Shown piece by piece: positions 8,399 through 18,900 of a DNA stretch of 64,000 bases. The stretch lies in NCBI RefSeq assembly GCF_900314695.1, contig NZ_OMWD01000022.1:1-64000 (forward strand). The letters are read 5' to 3'. The stretch's first letter is position 1, and every line of letters begins with the position of its first letter. The position numbers were made by a program, and so were the translations under genes. The stretch comes from an uncultured Methanobrevibacter sp. GTDB lineage: Archaea; Methanobacteriota; Methanobacteria; Methanobacteriales; Methanobacteriaceae. The notes beneath the pieces are model-generated. The model was not told the DNA's origin and made no database searches. It saw only the letters and a program-made list of their open reading frames with translations.

Positions 8399-9367
8399 AT
8401 GGAAAATATTGAGATAACAAAAGAATGGGACAAGGTTTTTCCCAAAAGCGAAAAGGTAAATCATGAAAAGGTAACATTCAAAAATAGGTATGGAATAACT
8501 TTGGTTGCAGATTTGTACAAACCAAAAGATTCTAAGGATAAATTGCCTGCTATTGCATGTGCAGGACCATTCGGTGCTGTAAAAGAACAGGTTTCAGGTC
8601 TCTATGCACAAACATTGGCGGAAATGGGATTTTTGACAATAGCTTTTGATCCGTCATTTACCGGTGAAAGTTCAGGCGAACCTCGTGATATGGCATCCCC
8701 CGACATCAATACTGAAGATTTTCAGGCTGCAGTTGACTATCTTGTCACATCAGATGATGTTGACGGTGACCGGGTAGGAATTTGCGGAATCTGCGGATGG
8801 GGAGGAATGGCGCTAAATGCTGCGTCTCTTGATACTCGTATAAAAGCAACAGTTACCTCAACAATGTATAATATGACTCGTATTAATGCAAAGGGATATT
8901 ATGATGCGGATGATAATGCCGATGCAAGATATGAAATGAAAGTTGCCCTAAACAATCAAAGAACTGAAGACTTTAAAAACGGGGAATATGCAAAAGCAGG
9001 AGGTGTTATTAAAGAGGTGACTGATGACCTGCCACAGTTTGTAAAGGATTATCATGACTTTTACATTGAACCTTTAGGGTATCATCCAAGATCTCCCGGT
9101 TCAAATGATGGATGGAATGTAATAGGATGCATGTCATTCATATCTCAGCCGATTATAGCATATTCTGATGAAATCAGAACGCCCATTTTAATGATTCATG
9201 GGGAAAATGCACATTCCAGGTATTTCTCAGAAGATGAATTTGCAAAATTGACTGGAGACAACAAGGAGTTAATGATTATTCCAGATGCTGTTCACACTGA
9301 TTTGTATTATAAAACTGATGTAATACCGTTTGAAAAGATTGCAGAATTTTTCAATAAAAACTTGTAA
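8399..9367 (+). CDS. Alpha/beta hydrolase with an atypical nucleophile elbow
   Basis: A 322-residue cytoplasmic alpha/beta hydrolase of the COG1073 (YcjY-like) kind. It has no signal peptide. The oxyanion region is AIACAGPFGA, and the strand before the elbow reads DGDRVGICGICGWGG (about residues 122-136). No canonical GxSxG is present; Cys132 is the nearest candidate nucleophile, and the position where relatives often have Ser is Trp134. A likely acid loop (ILMIHGENAHSRYF) and catalytic His (IPDAVHTDLYY) are present. GTGATATT precedes the ATG. It is the last gene of the HxlR cluster and is followed by a hairpin-T terminator. Substrate is unknown. Confidence 0.85.
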   Translation: MENIEITKEWDKVFPKSEKVNHEKVTFKNRYGITLVADLYKPKDSKDKLPAIACAGPFGAVKEQVSGLYAQTLAEMGFLTIAFDPSFTGESSGEPRDMASPDINTEDFQAAVDYLVTSDDVDGDRVGICGICGWGGMALNAASLDTRIKATVTSTMYNMTRINAKGYYDADDNADARYEMKVALNNQRTEDFKNGEYAKAGGVIKEVTDDLPQFVKDYHDFYIEPLGYHPRSPGSNDGWNVIGCMSFISQPIIAYSDEIRTPILMIHGENAHSRYFSEDEFAKLTGDNKELMIIPDAVHTDLYYKTDVIPFEKIAEFFNKNL

Positions 9368-9397
9368 GTTACTTTAAATAGTAACTATTATTTTTTT
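9367..9397 (+). terminator. Hairpin plus T-run after the hydrolase
   Basis: AGTTACT, loop TTAAAT, AGTAACT (perfect 7-bp stem), then ATTATTTTTTT. It marks the end of the HxlR cluster operon. Confidence 0.55.
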
Positions 9398-9882
9398 AAA
9401 ACATGTTTTCCATAACCTAACTTGGAATCTTCAATCATTGTTTTCTCATTAATTGTTATTGAATAGTTATAATATGTACACAATTATGTAATATATTTTA
9501 TCTTTAAAATGCAAGAATACTACAACTTCTGCAAGTTGTGGATGAATTGCACTATTGGGTGTACTGTCTTTTTTAATTAATTTTATTGTGTTTTATTTTA
9601 TTTGCGTTTTTTTTTGAGGCTATTTTATGTCATGAATTTTTATTCAGTATACTTTTTTGTTATTGTATTATTAAATAATTGCTTTGGGTATGAAAAATTG
9701 TTTTGGGTTTGAAAAATTGCTCTGAGTTCGTTATTCGATTACTTTTCAAATGCTCTCTCTCATTTTTTATATATGGGTAATTATAAATGAGATATTATTC
9801 AATTAAGTGTGATTTTAATTGTTGTTTTAAAAAAGAGTTGATGTTTTTTCATTTTTTTTAGATTAAATATTAAAAAATATTG
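9398..9882. other. Gene-free A+T-rich stretch
   Basis: About 485 bp between convergent genes. The only structure seen is a 19-bp imperfect tandem duplication at 9681-9718. No promoter, RNA gene or coding remnant was recognised. Confidence 0.4.
9681..9718. repeat. 19-bp tandem duplication
   Basis: GCTTTGGGTATGAAAAATT is followed directly by GTTTTGGGTTTGAAAAATT (two mismatches), with a faint third copy start. Non-coding. Confidence 0.6.
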
Positions 9883-12153
9883 TCATTCACTGGCTTTTAG
9901 TGATTCTACCATGTCTAACTTCTTAATTTTATTTGAAAACATTAGGTTTACAAGTATTGATATGGAAAATGTAATTGAAGCAGATAATATGAGATTTGTA
10001 ATGGTTAATTTGGGTATTGTATAAAATGAATTTCCTGAAGAGGCCCACATTAGATCCAGGACATAGATGCCTAAAGGCACACCAAGTATAAATCCTATAG
10101 TTGTAAATATTAGGTTTTGTGTTAATAGCAATCTTCTCAATGCATTGCTTTTAAATCCCAGTACTTTAAGTGTTGCAATTTCCCTTTCAATTTCTGTAAA
10201 TGAGAGTAATCCTAAATTATACAAAACTATGACTGCCAAAATACATGCGAAGAGGGATAATATGTAAATTAACATCCATGCTGTTTCGGTTATTTCATCC
10301 CATCTCTTTTCAATGTCATCAAGAGTAATGGTTGATTTAAAGCCCTCATATGTTTTGTTAACGTGCTGTGAAGTTATGACACTGGTTGGAGTGTAATTAA
10401 GGTTAAGTTCTTCCAATTTATTTGGGGACATGATTAAACCCTGTGATATTGGGTCTGCATGGATTTTATCAATTTTTGTATTGACCCATTTGTTCGATCC
10501 CATGATGTGCCATTTAACGGTGTTTCCAATGTCTATATTTAACTGGTCTGCCATTTTTTGTGAAATTGAAACTTCATCATTTCCAATTTCTATTTTATTC
10601 TCATACTTGTCTGTTGGCGTTATTAAATCCGTGCTGTTTGAAACCAGAATATTTCCCATTTTTTTCGTGTCATCTGTTTCGAGTTCAATTTTCTCCTCCA
10701 TTATTTTGTCTCCGTTAACATCACTGGCTACTTTATCAATTTGGGATATTGTTGCGTTGGCATCAATCATTAATTTTGAATCATAATGATTAATTTGATT
10801 ATATTCCCATTCTTTTACATCATTCAGCCCATCATATAATCCAAATGCACCAATTAAAAGTGCACTACAACCCATAACACCTATAATGGTCATTACACTT
10901 CTCAATCTGTTTCTTTTTGCATCTCTATAATTCCAGCGGAAATTGAATGATAGTTTTTTCCAAATCTTTAATCTTTCAATGAATCCTGAAGTTGATATTT
11001 TAGGCGCTTTGGGTTTAATGGCATCGGAAGGTTTTTCTTGTGAAATGCTTGAAATGGCACGATATGAAACTGCAAGTGAAAATATGGTCATTAAAACTAT
11101 TAGATATATAAAATTCATATTTCCGGTAGGGCTCCATAAAGGTAGTTTATATGTTTTAATCATTGATGGATAGAATATTGGAGGTATTATTTTTGGTCCT
11201 AAAATCAAACCCAAAATGGAACCGGTTAAAACTAACCAGAATCCATACGATATATAATGCTGAGTTATGGTACTATTTTTAAATCCATTGGCTTTTAATA
11301 TTCCTATTTGCATTCTTTGATGTGAAATTATCCTAGTCATTGTTGTCATGAGGATTAGCATTGAAACAATGAGGAACACAACCGGGAAAATATCAGCCAT
11401 CATTTTGTGTTTGGCAATTTCTTCTGAAAATTGATAAACACTTGGATGGTCTGATTGCTTAACAAATGCGCTGTAATATCCATTTAAACGATAATCTAAC
11501 AATTTGTAATATGTATCGGGGGAACCCTCAAATTTAACGTTTAAAACATTGTATGGGACTGTATCTTCGGGAAATGCTTTATGGGACATATAAGCAAAGC
11601 CGATTTTATTGTAATCTTGTATCACAGAATGGTCTGATGTATGATAAACGTATTCCGGTGAATATCCTAATCCTTTAATTTCCTTATCAATTACATACCC
11701 TTTACTTTCAAAGCTGATGCGGTCTCCGATTTTTAATCCTTTGGCATCTGCAAAGCTTTTATCAAGCCATACTCCATCACAGTCATTAATGTCCAGTGGT
11801 TTGCCTTCCAATAAATAGAATTTGGATATGGTATTGTTTTCAACAAAGTGCAGCGTAATTTCGGGGTCATTTTCGAAGTCAGCTACTGAATCAACAACCA
11901 ATTGCCTATCCATTTGTGTAGTTGGGCCTAAAAGATTCACTTGTTCCAGAAACAAATCATTCAAATAAGGTGAATAAATCCAACCATCTGCCAAGTTGGT
12001 TTCTTCATAATAATCGTTTATGTTGACTTCAAGACCTATGCATTCGCTACTTATTCCGGTAAAAACAAGAACTCCTAAAAATGCCATTAAAAAAATAGAT
12101 ATGAATTGGGATTTGTGTTTGAATATGTCTCTTACCATCTTTTTTCCAAGCAT
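9883..12153 (-). CDS. FtsX/MacB-type ABC transporter permease, 756 residues
   Basis: A membrane protein of the duplicated FtsX-permease type. It has an N-terminal helix (FISIFLMAFLGVLVFTGI), then an extracytoplasmic domain of about 200 residues. A first three-helix FtsX unit follows (about residues 255-370, including RMQIGILKANGFKNSTI). The second half has its own leading helix (about 415-440), an extracytoplasmic domain, and a second FtsX unit (about 620-750, including EREIATLKVLGFKSNALRR). Such proteins work with a separate LolD/MacB-like ATPase in lipoprotein, peptide or drug handling. No ATPase gene is adjacent, so the permease is an orphan here. TATAATGGTGAGTAA gives a good ribosome site before the ATG. 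It is transcribed away from the NRPS, so any link to peptide export is speculative. Confidence 0.88.
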   Translation of the reverse strand: MLGKKMVRDIFKHKSQFISIFLMAFLGVLVFTGISSECIGLEVNINDYYEETNLADGWIYSPYLNDLFLEQVNLLGPTTQMDRQLVVDSVADFENDPEITLHFVENNTISKFYLLEGKPLDINDCDGVWLDKSFADAKGLKIGDRISFESKGYVIDKEIKGLGYSPEYVYHTSDHSVIQDYNKIGFAYMSHKAFPEDTVPYNVLNVKFEGSPDTYYKLLDYRLNGYYSAFVKQSDHPSVYQFSEEIAKHKMMADIFPVVFLIVSMLILMTTMTRIISHQRMQIGILKANGFKNSTITQHYISYGFWLVLTGSILGLILGPKIIPPIFYPSMIKTYKLPLWSPTGNMNFIYLIVLMTIFSLAVSYRAISSISQEKPSDAIKPKAPKISTSGFIERLKIWKKLSFNFRWNYRDAKRNRLRSVMTIIGVMGCSALLIGAFGLYDGLNDVKEWEYNQINHYDSKLMIDANATISQIDKVASDVNGDKIMEEKIELETDDTKKMGNILVSNSTDLITPTDKYENKIEIGNDEVSISQKMADQLNIDIGNTVKWHIMGSNKWVNTKIDKIHADPISQGLIMSPNKLEELNLNYTPTSVITSQHVNKTYEGFKSTITLDDIEKRWDEITETAWMLIYILSLFACILAVIVLYNLGLLSFTEIEREIATLKVLGFKSNALRRLLLTQNLIFTTIGFILGVPLGIYVLDLMWASSGNSFYTIPKLTITNLILSASITFSISILVNLMFSNKIKKLDMVESLKASE

Positions 12154-12955
12154 TTACTCACCATTATACTACTTTCAATTTGAATATTTAATTATGTTCA
12201 CTTTCCCGTTTTTATATTGAGTTACACTAATTTGCAGTTGTATTCTGATTGCTGATATATATTTAAGCAAATTCGAATCAATACGGTTGTTTTTGAATTG
12301 AATCTCATTTCATTATATAAGTCATTGTTGTTGATTAGCAATTATATTTCTTATTGTCTTGGTTAGTGAATTATGAATTCTTAAAAATATTTAAAATGGT
12401 TAAATTGTTTAAACAGAGTGTTTTTGGAACCATTTCATTTTCATTCATAAATCCTGATTCATATTAGCTATTCTTTTGAAATGGATTATTCGATTCATGA
12501 TTTTGTTTAGATTGAGATTCAAAATATCATACATTAATTGTTAAATTTTATTATATCTCACATCATATATTAATTATTATTTTTTTCAATAGTTTTAGTT
12601 CAATCATTTAGTCGTAGCGAAAATATAAGGCCTATTATTGCGGGTACATGACTCTTTTCATTTCATCTGTGGGATTTTGTCAACTATTTTTTCTTTAATA
12701 CTTGTTTCATTTTGTAATTCTTTCACATCTGTTGTTTGCTCAAGCGATTCTTAATATTCTTTAGACCAGATGCGGATGTGAAAAATTTCATCATTTGGCA
12801 ACAGGTTGTGATTCCAGTTGAACCAATATTAGTTTGTTCATTATAACACCTATCTTTTTTTACTAAATAATAATAATAATTTTTTTTTTAGATAAATTAT
12901 TTATTAGATAGTTTTAATAATATTTATTAGTTAATGAATTTGAAGGTTTGATAAA
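12154..12955. other. Long gene-free region upstream of the NRPS
   Basis: About 800 bp that must carry the promoters of both divergent genes. Directly before the NRPS start are a TAA/ATA-rich tract, a run of T, and AAGGT as a possible ribosome site 12 bp before the ATG. Several TATA-like stretches exist and none can be singled out. On the minus strand, 12661-12828 reads as a possible decayed coding remnant. Confidence 0.4.
12661..12828 (-). pseudogene. Possible decayed coding remnant
   Basis: One minus-strand frame reads YWFNWNHNLLPNDEIFHIR, continues IWSKEY to an internal stop, then ESLEQTTDVKELQNETSIKE up to KIPQMK and a stop. The composition looks more protein-like than the surrounding A/T-rich DNA. 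There is no start codon with a ribosome site and no family was recognised. It could be chance. Confidence 0.2.
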
Positions 12956-15900
12956 ATGGATGATAAAACAAATGATTTTTTAAGTGAATATTTGTCAGAA
13001 TTATGTCTGGATTTTGATGAATCAACTTTAATTTCTTCAAATAAAAATGGAGAAAAAGAAAAAGGTATAATCGTAAAATCAGAATATGAATTTAAAAAAG
13101 AAAATTTAGTTGAATTTACCAAATCCAATTCAATTTCAATCAATGAGATTTTATTGGCAAGTTTAACATTAACACTTAATAAATTTAATTTTTCCGATGA
13201 AATTTTAATTTTCAATCAAAATAATATTCCATTTGCAGCTAAATTTGAAAACAGACAAATTTACATTAGGGAATTTCTAGAGAATATTCATGAGAACTAT
13301 ATTAAAACGTTGGAGTTCGATGAATATTGCAGTAATGATGATTTTCTTTTAAAGCCGGAATTTTATTATTCGTTTGGTGATGATTTAAAATCAGATGAAG
13401 ACTATTCCAATTATTTAAGCATTGTTGAAAATGATAAAACTGTTTTGTTGTCATTATTTTACAATAATGAATTATATACAAAGGAATTCATTGATTTATT
13501 CTTATCAAGCCTTGAAAAAATCGTTGAAGAAATAGTTAATGCTAATATTGATAAAACAAATATCTGCGACATTGCCATTGTAGGCGAAAATGAAAATGTT
13601 GTCTTCAGCGAAGTTGAATTGCCTTTGATTCACAAACGCTTTGAAAAGCAGGCAATGGAGAATGGTGATGAAACTGCTCTTGTTGCAAGTGATGCCACAT
13701 TGACTTACAAGCAATTGGATGAAAAAGCAAATGTTATTGCAAATGCTTTAATAGATAAAGGAGTCAAACCGAAAAGTAATGTTTTAGTAATGCTTTCAAG
13801 GGACAGTAATTTGATTGCTTCCATTTTGGGTATCCTTAAAGCGGGTTGTGCCTTCATTCCGATTGATCCTGAATATCCTCAGGAGAGAATAAATTATATT
13901 TATGAAAACAGTCAGGCGGATTATATTATTGCCAATGAATCTGGAGAAAAATCTTTAGACATTGAAGAACTGCTTAAAGAAGGCAATTCAGAAAATCCTA
14001 ACGTTAATGTTGATCCTGATGATTTGGCATATATGATTTATACTTCAGGCTCAACCGGTAATCCTAAAGGTGTGATGATCGGTCATGAAAACATTTGTAA
14101 TCAGGTTTCAAATCCTAAATCCACTTATGATAGCTTGCTTTGTATTACAACTATCTCTTTTGATGTGTCTGTTGATGACATATTGACATCTCTCTCAAAT
14201 GGGTTGAAATTGATATTGGCTGATGATGTTCAAATCAAAAATATTCCTGCTTTAATCAAGTTAATTGATGAAAATCAACCTGAAATTTTAGATATTACTC
14301 CTTCAAGACTTGCTTCTTATCTTGAGGTTAAAGAATTCTGTAATGTTATATCCTGCATAAAGTGTTTTTTCATTGGAGGAGAGAAATTTTCAGCAAAAGT
14401 TTATGAAGATTTAAGAAAATACAGTGATGCGGTTGTCTATAACAGTTACGGTCCAACAGAAACAACAATCACCTCAAACAACAAAGAAGTCACAGATGTA
14501 AACGATTTGACTGTGGGTCCTCCTTTAACCAATTATGTCACTGATGTTCGTGATATTGATGGAAAATTGGTTCCTAATGGTGTAATGGGTGAATTGTACA
14601 TTGGAGGTGTGAGTGTCGGAAAAGGATATTACAACATGCCTGAAAAAACTGAAGAGGTTTTCCTGACTATCAATGACATTCCGTATTACAGGAGTGGGGA
14701 CTATGCTATTGAACTTCCAAATGGTGAAATCGATATTAAAGGAAGAATTGACAATCAGATTAAACTCAGAGGTTTAAGAATAGAAATTGGTGAAATTGAA
14801 ACCAATATTGGTCAATATCCAGATATAAGGCAGGCGGTTGTTGTAATTAAAGAGATTAACAATAATGAACATTTATGTGCATATTACACTGCTAACTGTG
14901 AAATTGACAGTGATGACTTAAAAGAGTTTTTAAAAGATCGTCTTACTCGTTATATGGTTCCAACCGTGTTCATGCAGCTAGATGAAATGCCGCAAACACC
15001 AAACGGTAAAACTGACCTGAAACAACTGCCAGCACCACAACTTAGATTGTCATTTACACTCCCTGAAACTGAAACTGAAATAATCTTGCATGAAATTGCT
15101 TCATCCATCAGCAAAACAAAGGAATTCGGTACTACTGATGATTTGTATGCTGTCGGATTTACTTCATTGTCACTGATGAAATTAAATGCAAAGATTTATG
15201 AGGAAATGGGTGTTAATTTAGATATTATTTCATTATTGAATGATCCTACAATCAAAAATATTGCAAACGAAATAGAAAACAATGATATTCTAGATTTGAA
15301 TAGGCTAATAGAATCATCTAAGGACATGGTTTATTATCCATTGACAGAAAATCAGATGGGAATCTATTATGAGTGCATTCAAAGTGGTAATGTTGCACAA
15401 TATAATCTCCCGTCAATCATAAGATTTGACAGTGAAGTTGATGCGGATAGATTGTGTGATGCTATCATTAAGACAATTGATGCATATCCTTATCTTAAAA
15501 CCAGAATTGTTACACAAAAAGGTAAAGTGATGCTGAAACGTGATGATTCAATAGATATTGATGATATTCCAATTGTTGATGTTGATAATATTTCTGATAG
15601 TGAAATCGAAAAAGAAAATCTTAAACTTTTTGATTTGCATAATGACCAGTTATTTAGATTTAAAATCTATAAAACTCCTAGTGAAACAATTTTATTCTCA
15701 GATGTCCACCATATAATTTCCGATGGTGAATCTTTGGATAAGTTGTTTACAAATATTTCCAATGCCTATCAGGGAATTGAAATTGAAAAAGAATCAATCA
15801 ATGGTTACATTAACAGTATAATTGAAAGTGAGAATGAAAACAGTGAAAAATATCAATTGTCTAGAGAATTCTTCCAGGATAAATTAACTCAAGAAGTTGA

Positions 15901-18900
15901 TTCGACTGTATTGACTCCTAATTTGAATGGTAATTTTGAAGAAGGAATTTTAAAATCAATTTCCAAAAATATCGACCCTGAATTGGTTAATAGGTTTTGC
16001 AGTGAAAACAGGATAACTCCTAATGTCTTATTCATGGCAATAACTATGCTGAACTTGAATAAGTATTCATTCAATGACAAAACATTGATTACAACTATTT
16101 TCAATGGAAGATCAAATTCATCCTACCTCAACACACAGGCATTGCTAGTTAAAACACTCCCAATTGTTTCAATCAATGATGATAGGACATTATCATTTAA
16201 AGAATATTTAAATTCAGTCAATGATATCTGGATGGAAACCATTAATCATTCTGATTATTCTTATACTAAGATTTCTGAAGAGTTTGGATTGAAACCAGAG
16301 TTTTTCTATGCATACAATAATCTTGATGCTGAAGAAATTGAGATTAATGGTAAAACTTATAAAGTCAAGTATTTGAATTCACTTGAAGTTAACTATAAAA
16401 TATCTTTGGATGTTAATGAAACCAAAGATAATATTGAATTGTTTATCCAATATAATGACCAATTGTACAGTGATGATTACATTGACACATTCTTAAATTG
16501 CATAATTGATGTATTAAATCAATTAATTGAAGAGGATATTGAAAAATTAAGCATTGGTGAAATAGAATTGGGTGAAAGTAAAGAGACACCTATATTCACG
16601 CCTGTCGATATGCCGATTTTACATAAACGCTTTGAAAAACAGGTGGTTGACAAAGGTGATGAAACTGCTATTGTTGCAAGTGATGCTACATTGACTTACA
16701 AGCAATTGGATGAAAAAGCAAATGTTATTGCAAATGCTTTAATAGATAAAGGAGTCAAGCCGAAAAGCAATGTTTTGGTAATGCTTTCAAGGGACAGTAA
16801 TTTGATTGCTTCCATTTTGGGTATCCTTAAAGCGGGCTGTGCATTCATTCCGATTGATCCTGAATATCCTCAGGAGAGAATAAATTATATTTATGAAAAC
16901 AGTAATGCGGATTATATTATTGCCAATGAATCTGGAGAAAATTCTTTAGATATTGAAGAACTTCTTAAAGATGGTAATTCGGAAAATCCTGATGTTAATG
17001 TTGATTCTGATGATTTGGCATATATGATTTATACTTCAGGATCCACAGGTAATCCTAAAGGTGTAATGATTTGTCATAAAAACATCTGTAATCAGGCTCA
17101 AAATCCTAAATCCACTTATGATAGTTTGCTTTGTATTACAACTATCTCTTTTGACGTGTCTGTTGATGACATATTGACATCTCTTTCAAATGGGTTGAAA
17201 TTGGTATTGGCTGATGATGTTCAAATCAAAAATGTTCCTGAGCTTATCAAATTGATTGATGAGAATAAACCTGAAGTTTTAGAAATTACTCCTTCAAGGC
17301 TTGCTTCTTATCTTGAGGTAAAAGACTTCTGCAAGGTTATATCATGCTTAAAGAGTATTTTCCTTGGTGGAGAGCAGTTTTCAGCTAAAGTTTATGAAGA
17401 TTTGAGAAAATACTGTGATGCGGTTATTTATAATAGTTATGGTCCAACTGAAACAACAATCACCTCAAACAACAAAGAGGTCACTGATATGCATGATTTG
17501 ACTGTTGGTCCTCCTTTAACCAATTATGTTACTGATGTTCGTGATATTGATGGCAAATTGCTTCCTAATGGTGTAATGGGCGAATTATACATTGGTGGTA
17601 CTGGTGTAGGTAAAGGATACTACAACCTGCCAGAAAAAACTGAAGAGGTTTTCCTGACTATCAATGGCATTCCATATTACAGAAGTGGGGACTATGCTAT
17701 TGAACTTCCAAATGGTGAAATCGATATTAAAGGAAGAATCGACAATCAGATTAAACTCAGAGGATTAAGGATTGAAATAGGTGAAATTGAAACCAATATT
17801 GGTCAATATCAAGATATAATGCAGGCTGTTGTTGTAATTAAAGAGATTAACAATGCTGATCATTTATGTGCATATTACACCGCTAATTGTGAGATTGACA
17901 CTGATGATTTAAAAGAGTTTTTAAAAGACAGGCTTACTAATTATATGGTTCCGACCGTGTTCATGCAACTTGATGAGATGCCGCAAACACCAAACGGCAA
18001 GACTGACTTGAAACAACTGCCTGAACCTCAACTTAAATTGGCTTTGGTGATGCCTGAAACTGAAACAGAAGAAAAATTATATGATATCGTTTCATCCCTT
18101 GTAGATGTTGATGAATTTGGTGTTACAGATGATTTATACGCTATTGGTTTTACTTCATTGACCTTAATGAAATTAAATTCCATAATCTATGAGAAAATGG
18201 GTGCTAATTTAGACGTTTCCATATTGTTCAATGAGCCAACAGTTAAAAACTTTGCAATAGAAATTGATAATTCATCTGAAAAAGAGGCAGGTCTTCAAAA
18301 GATTATTGAATCAGCTAAAGGCATGGAGTATTATCCATTGACTGAAAATCAATTGGGTATTTACTATGAATGTAAGCAAAATCCTGATGTGATTAAGTAT
18401 ACAATGCCTACAACAGTAAAATTTGGCAGTGATGTTGATGCAAATAAACTTAAACAAGCAATTGTTGATACTATTGAAGCCCACCCATATCTTAAAACAA
18501 GAATTGTAAATCATGATGGTGAATTAAAACAGAAAAGATGTGATGATGCACCAATAGATGATATTGAAATTGTTAAAGTCGATAGCATTAGTGATGAAGA
18601 CATTGTTAGAAATGACGTTGGCCCAATCTCAATAGAGGATAATCAATTGTTCAAATTCAAAATATACGAAACCCCTGATGAAGTTGTATTATTCACAGAT
18701 TTCCACCATATAATTACTGACGGAGTATCGCAAAACAATTTATTTAGAGATATAGCAGATATCTATGAAAATAGAGATATGTCTGAAGAAATAATCGATG
18801 GTTATGTTTACAGTATTCTGGAAAAAGATGCTGAAAATAGTGAAATATATCAATCAGCAGAGGCATTTTTCGATGATAAGTTAACTCAGGGAATAGAATC

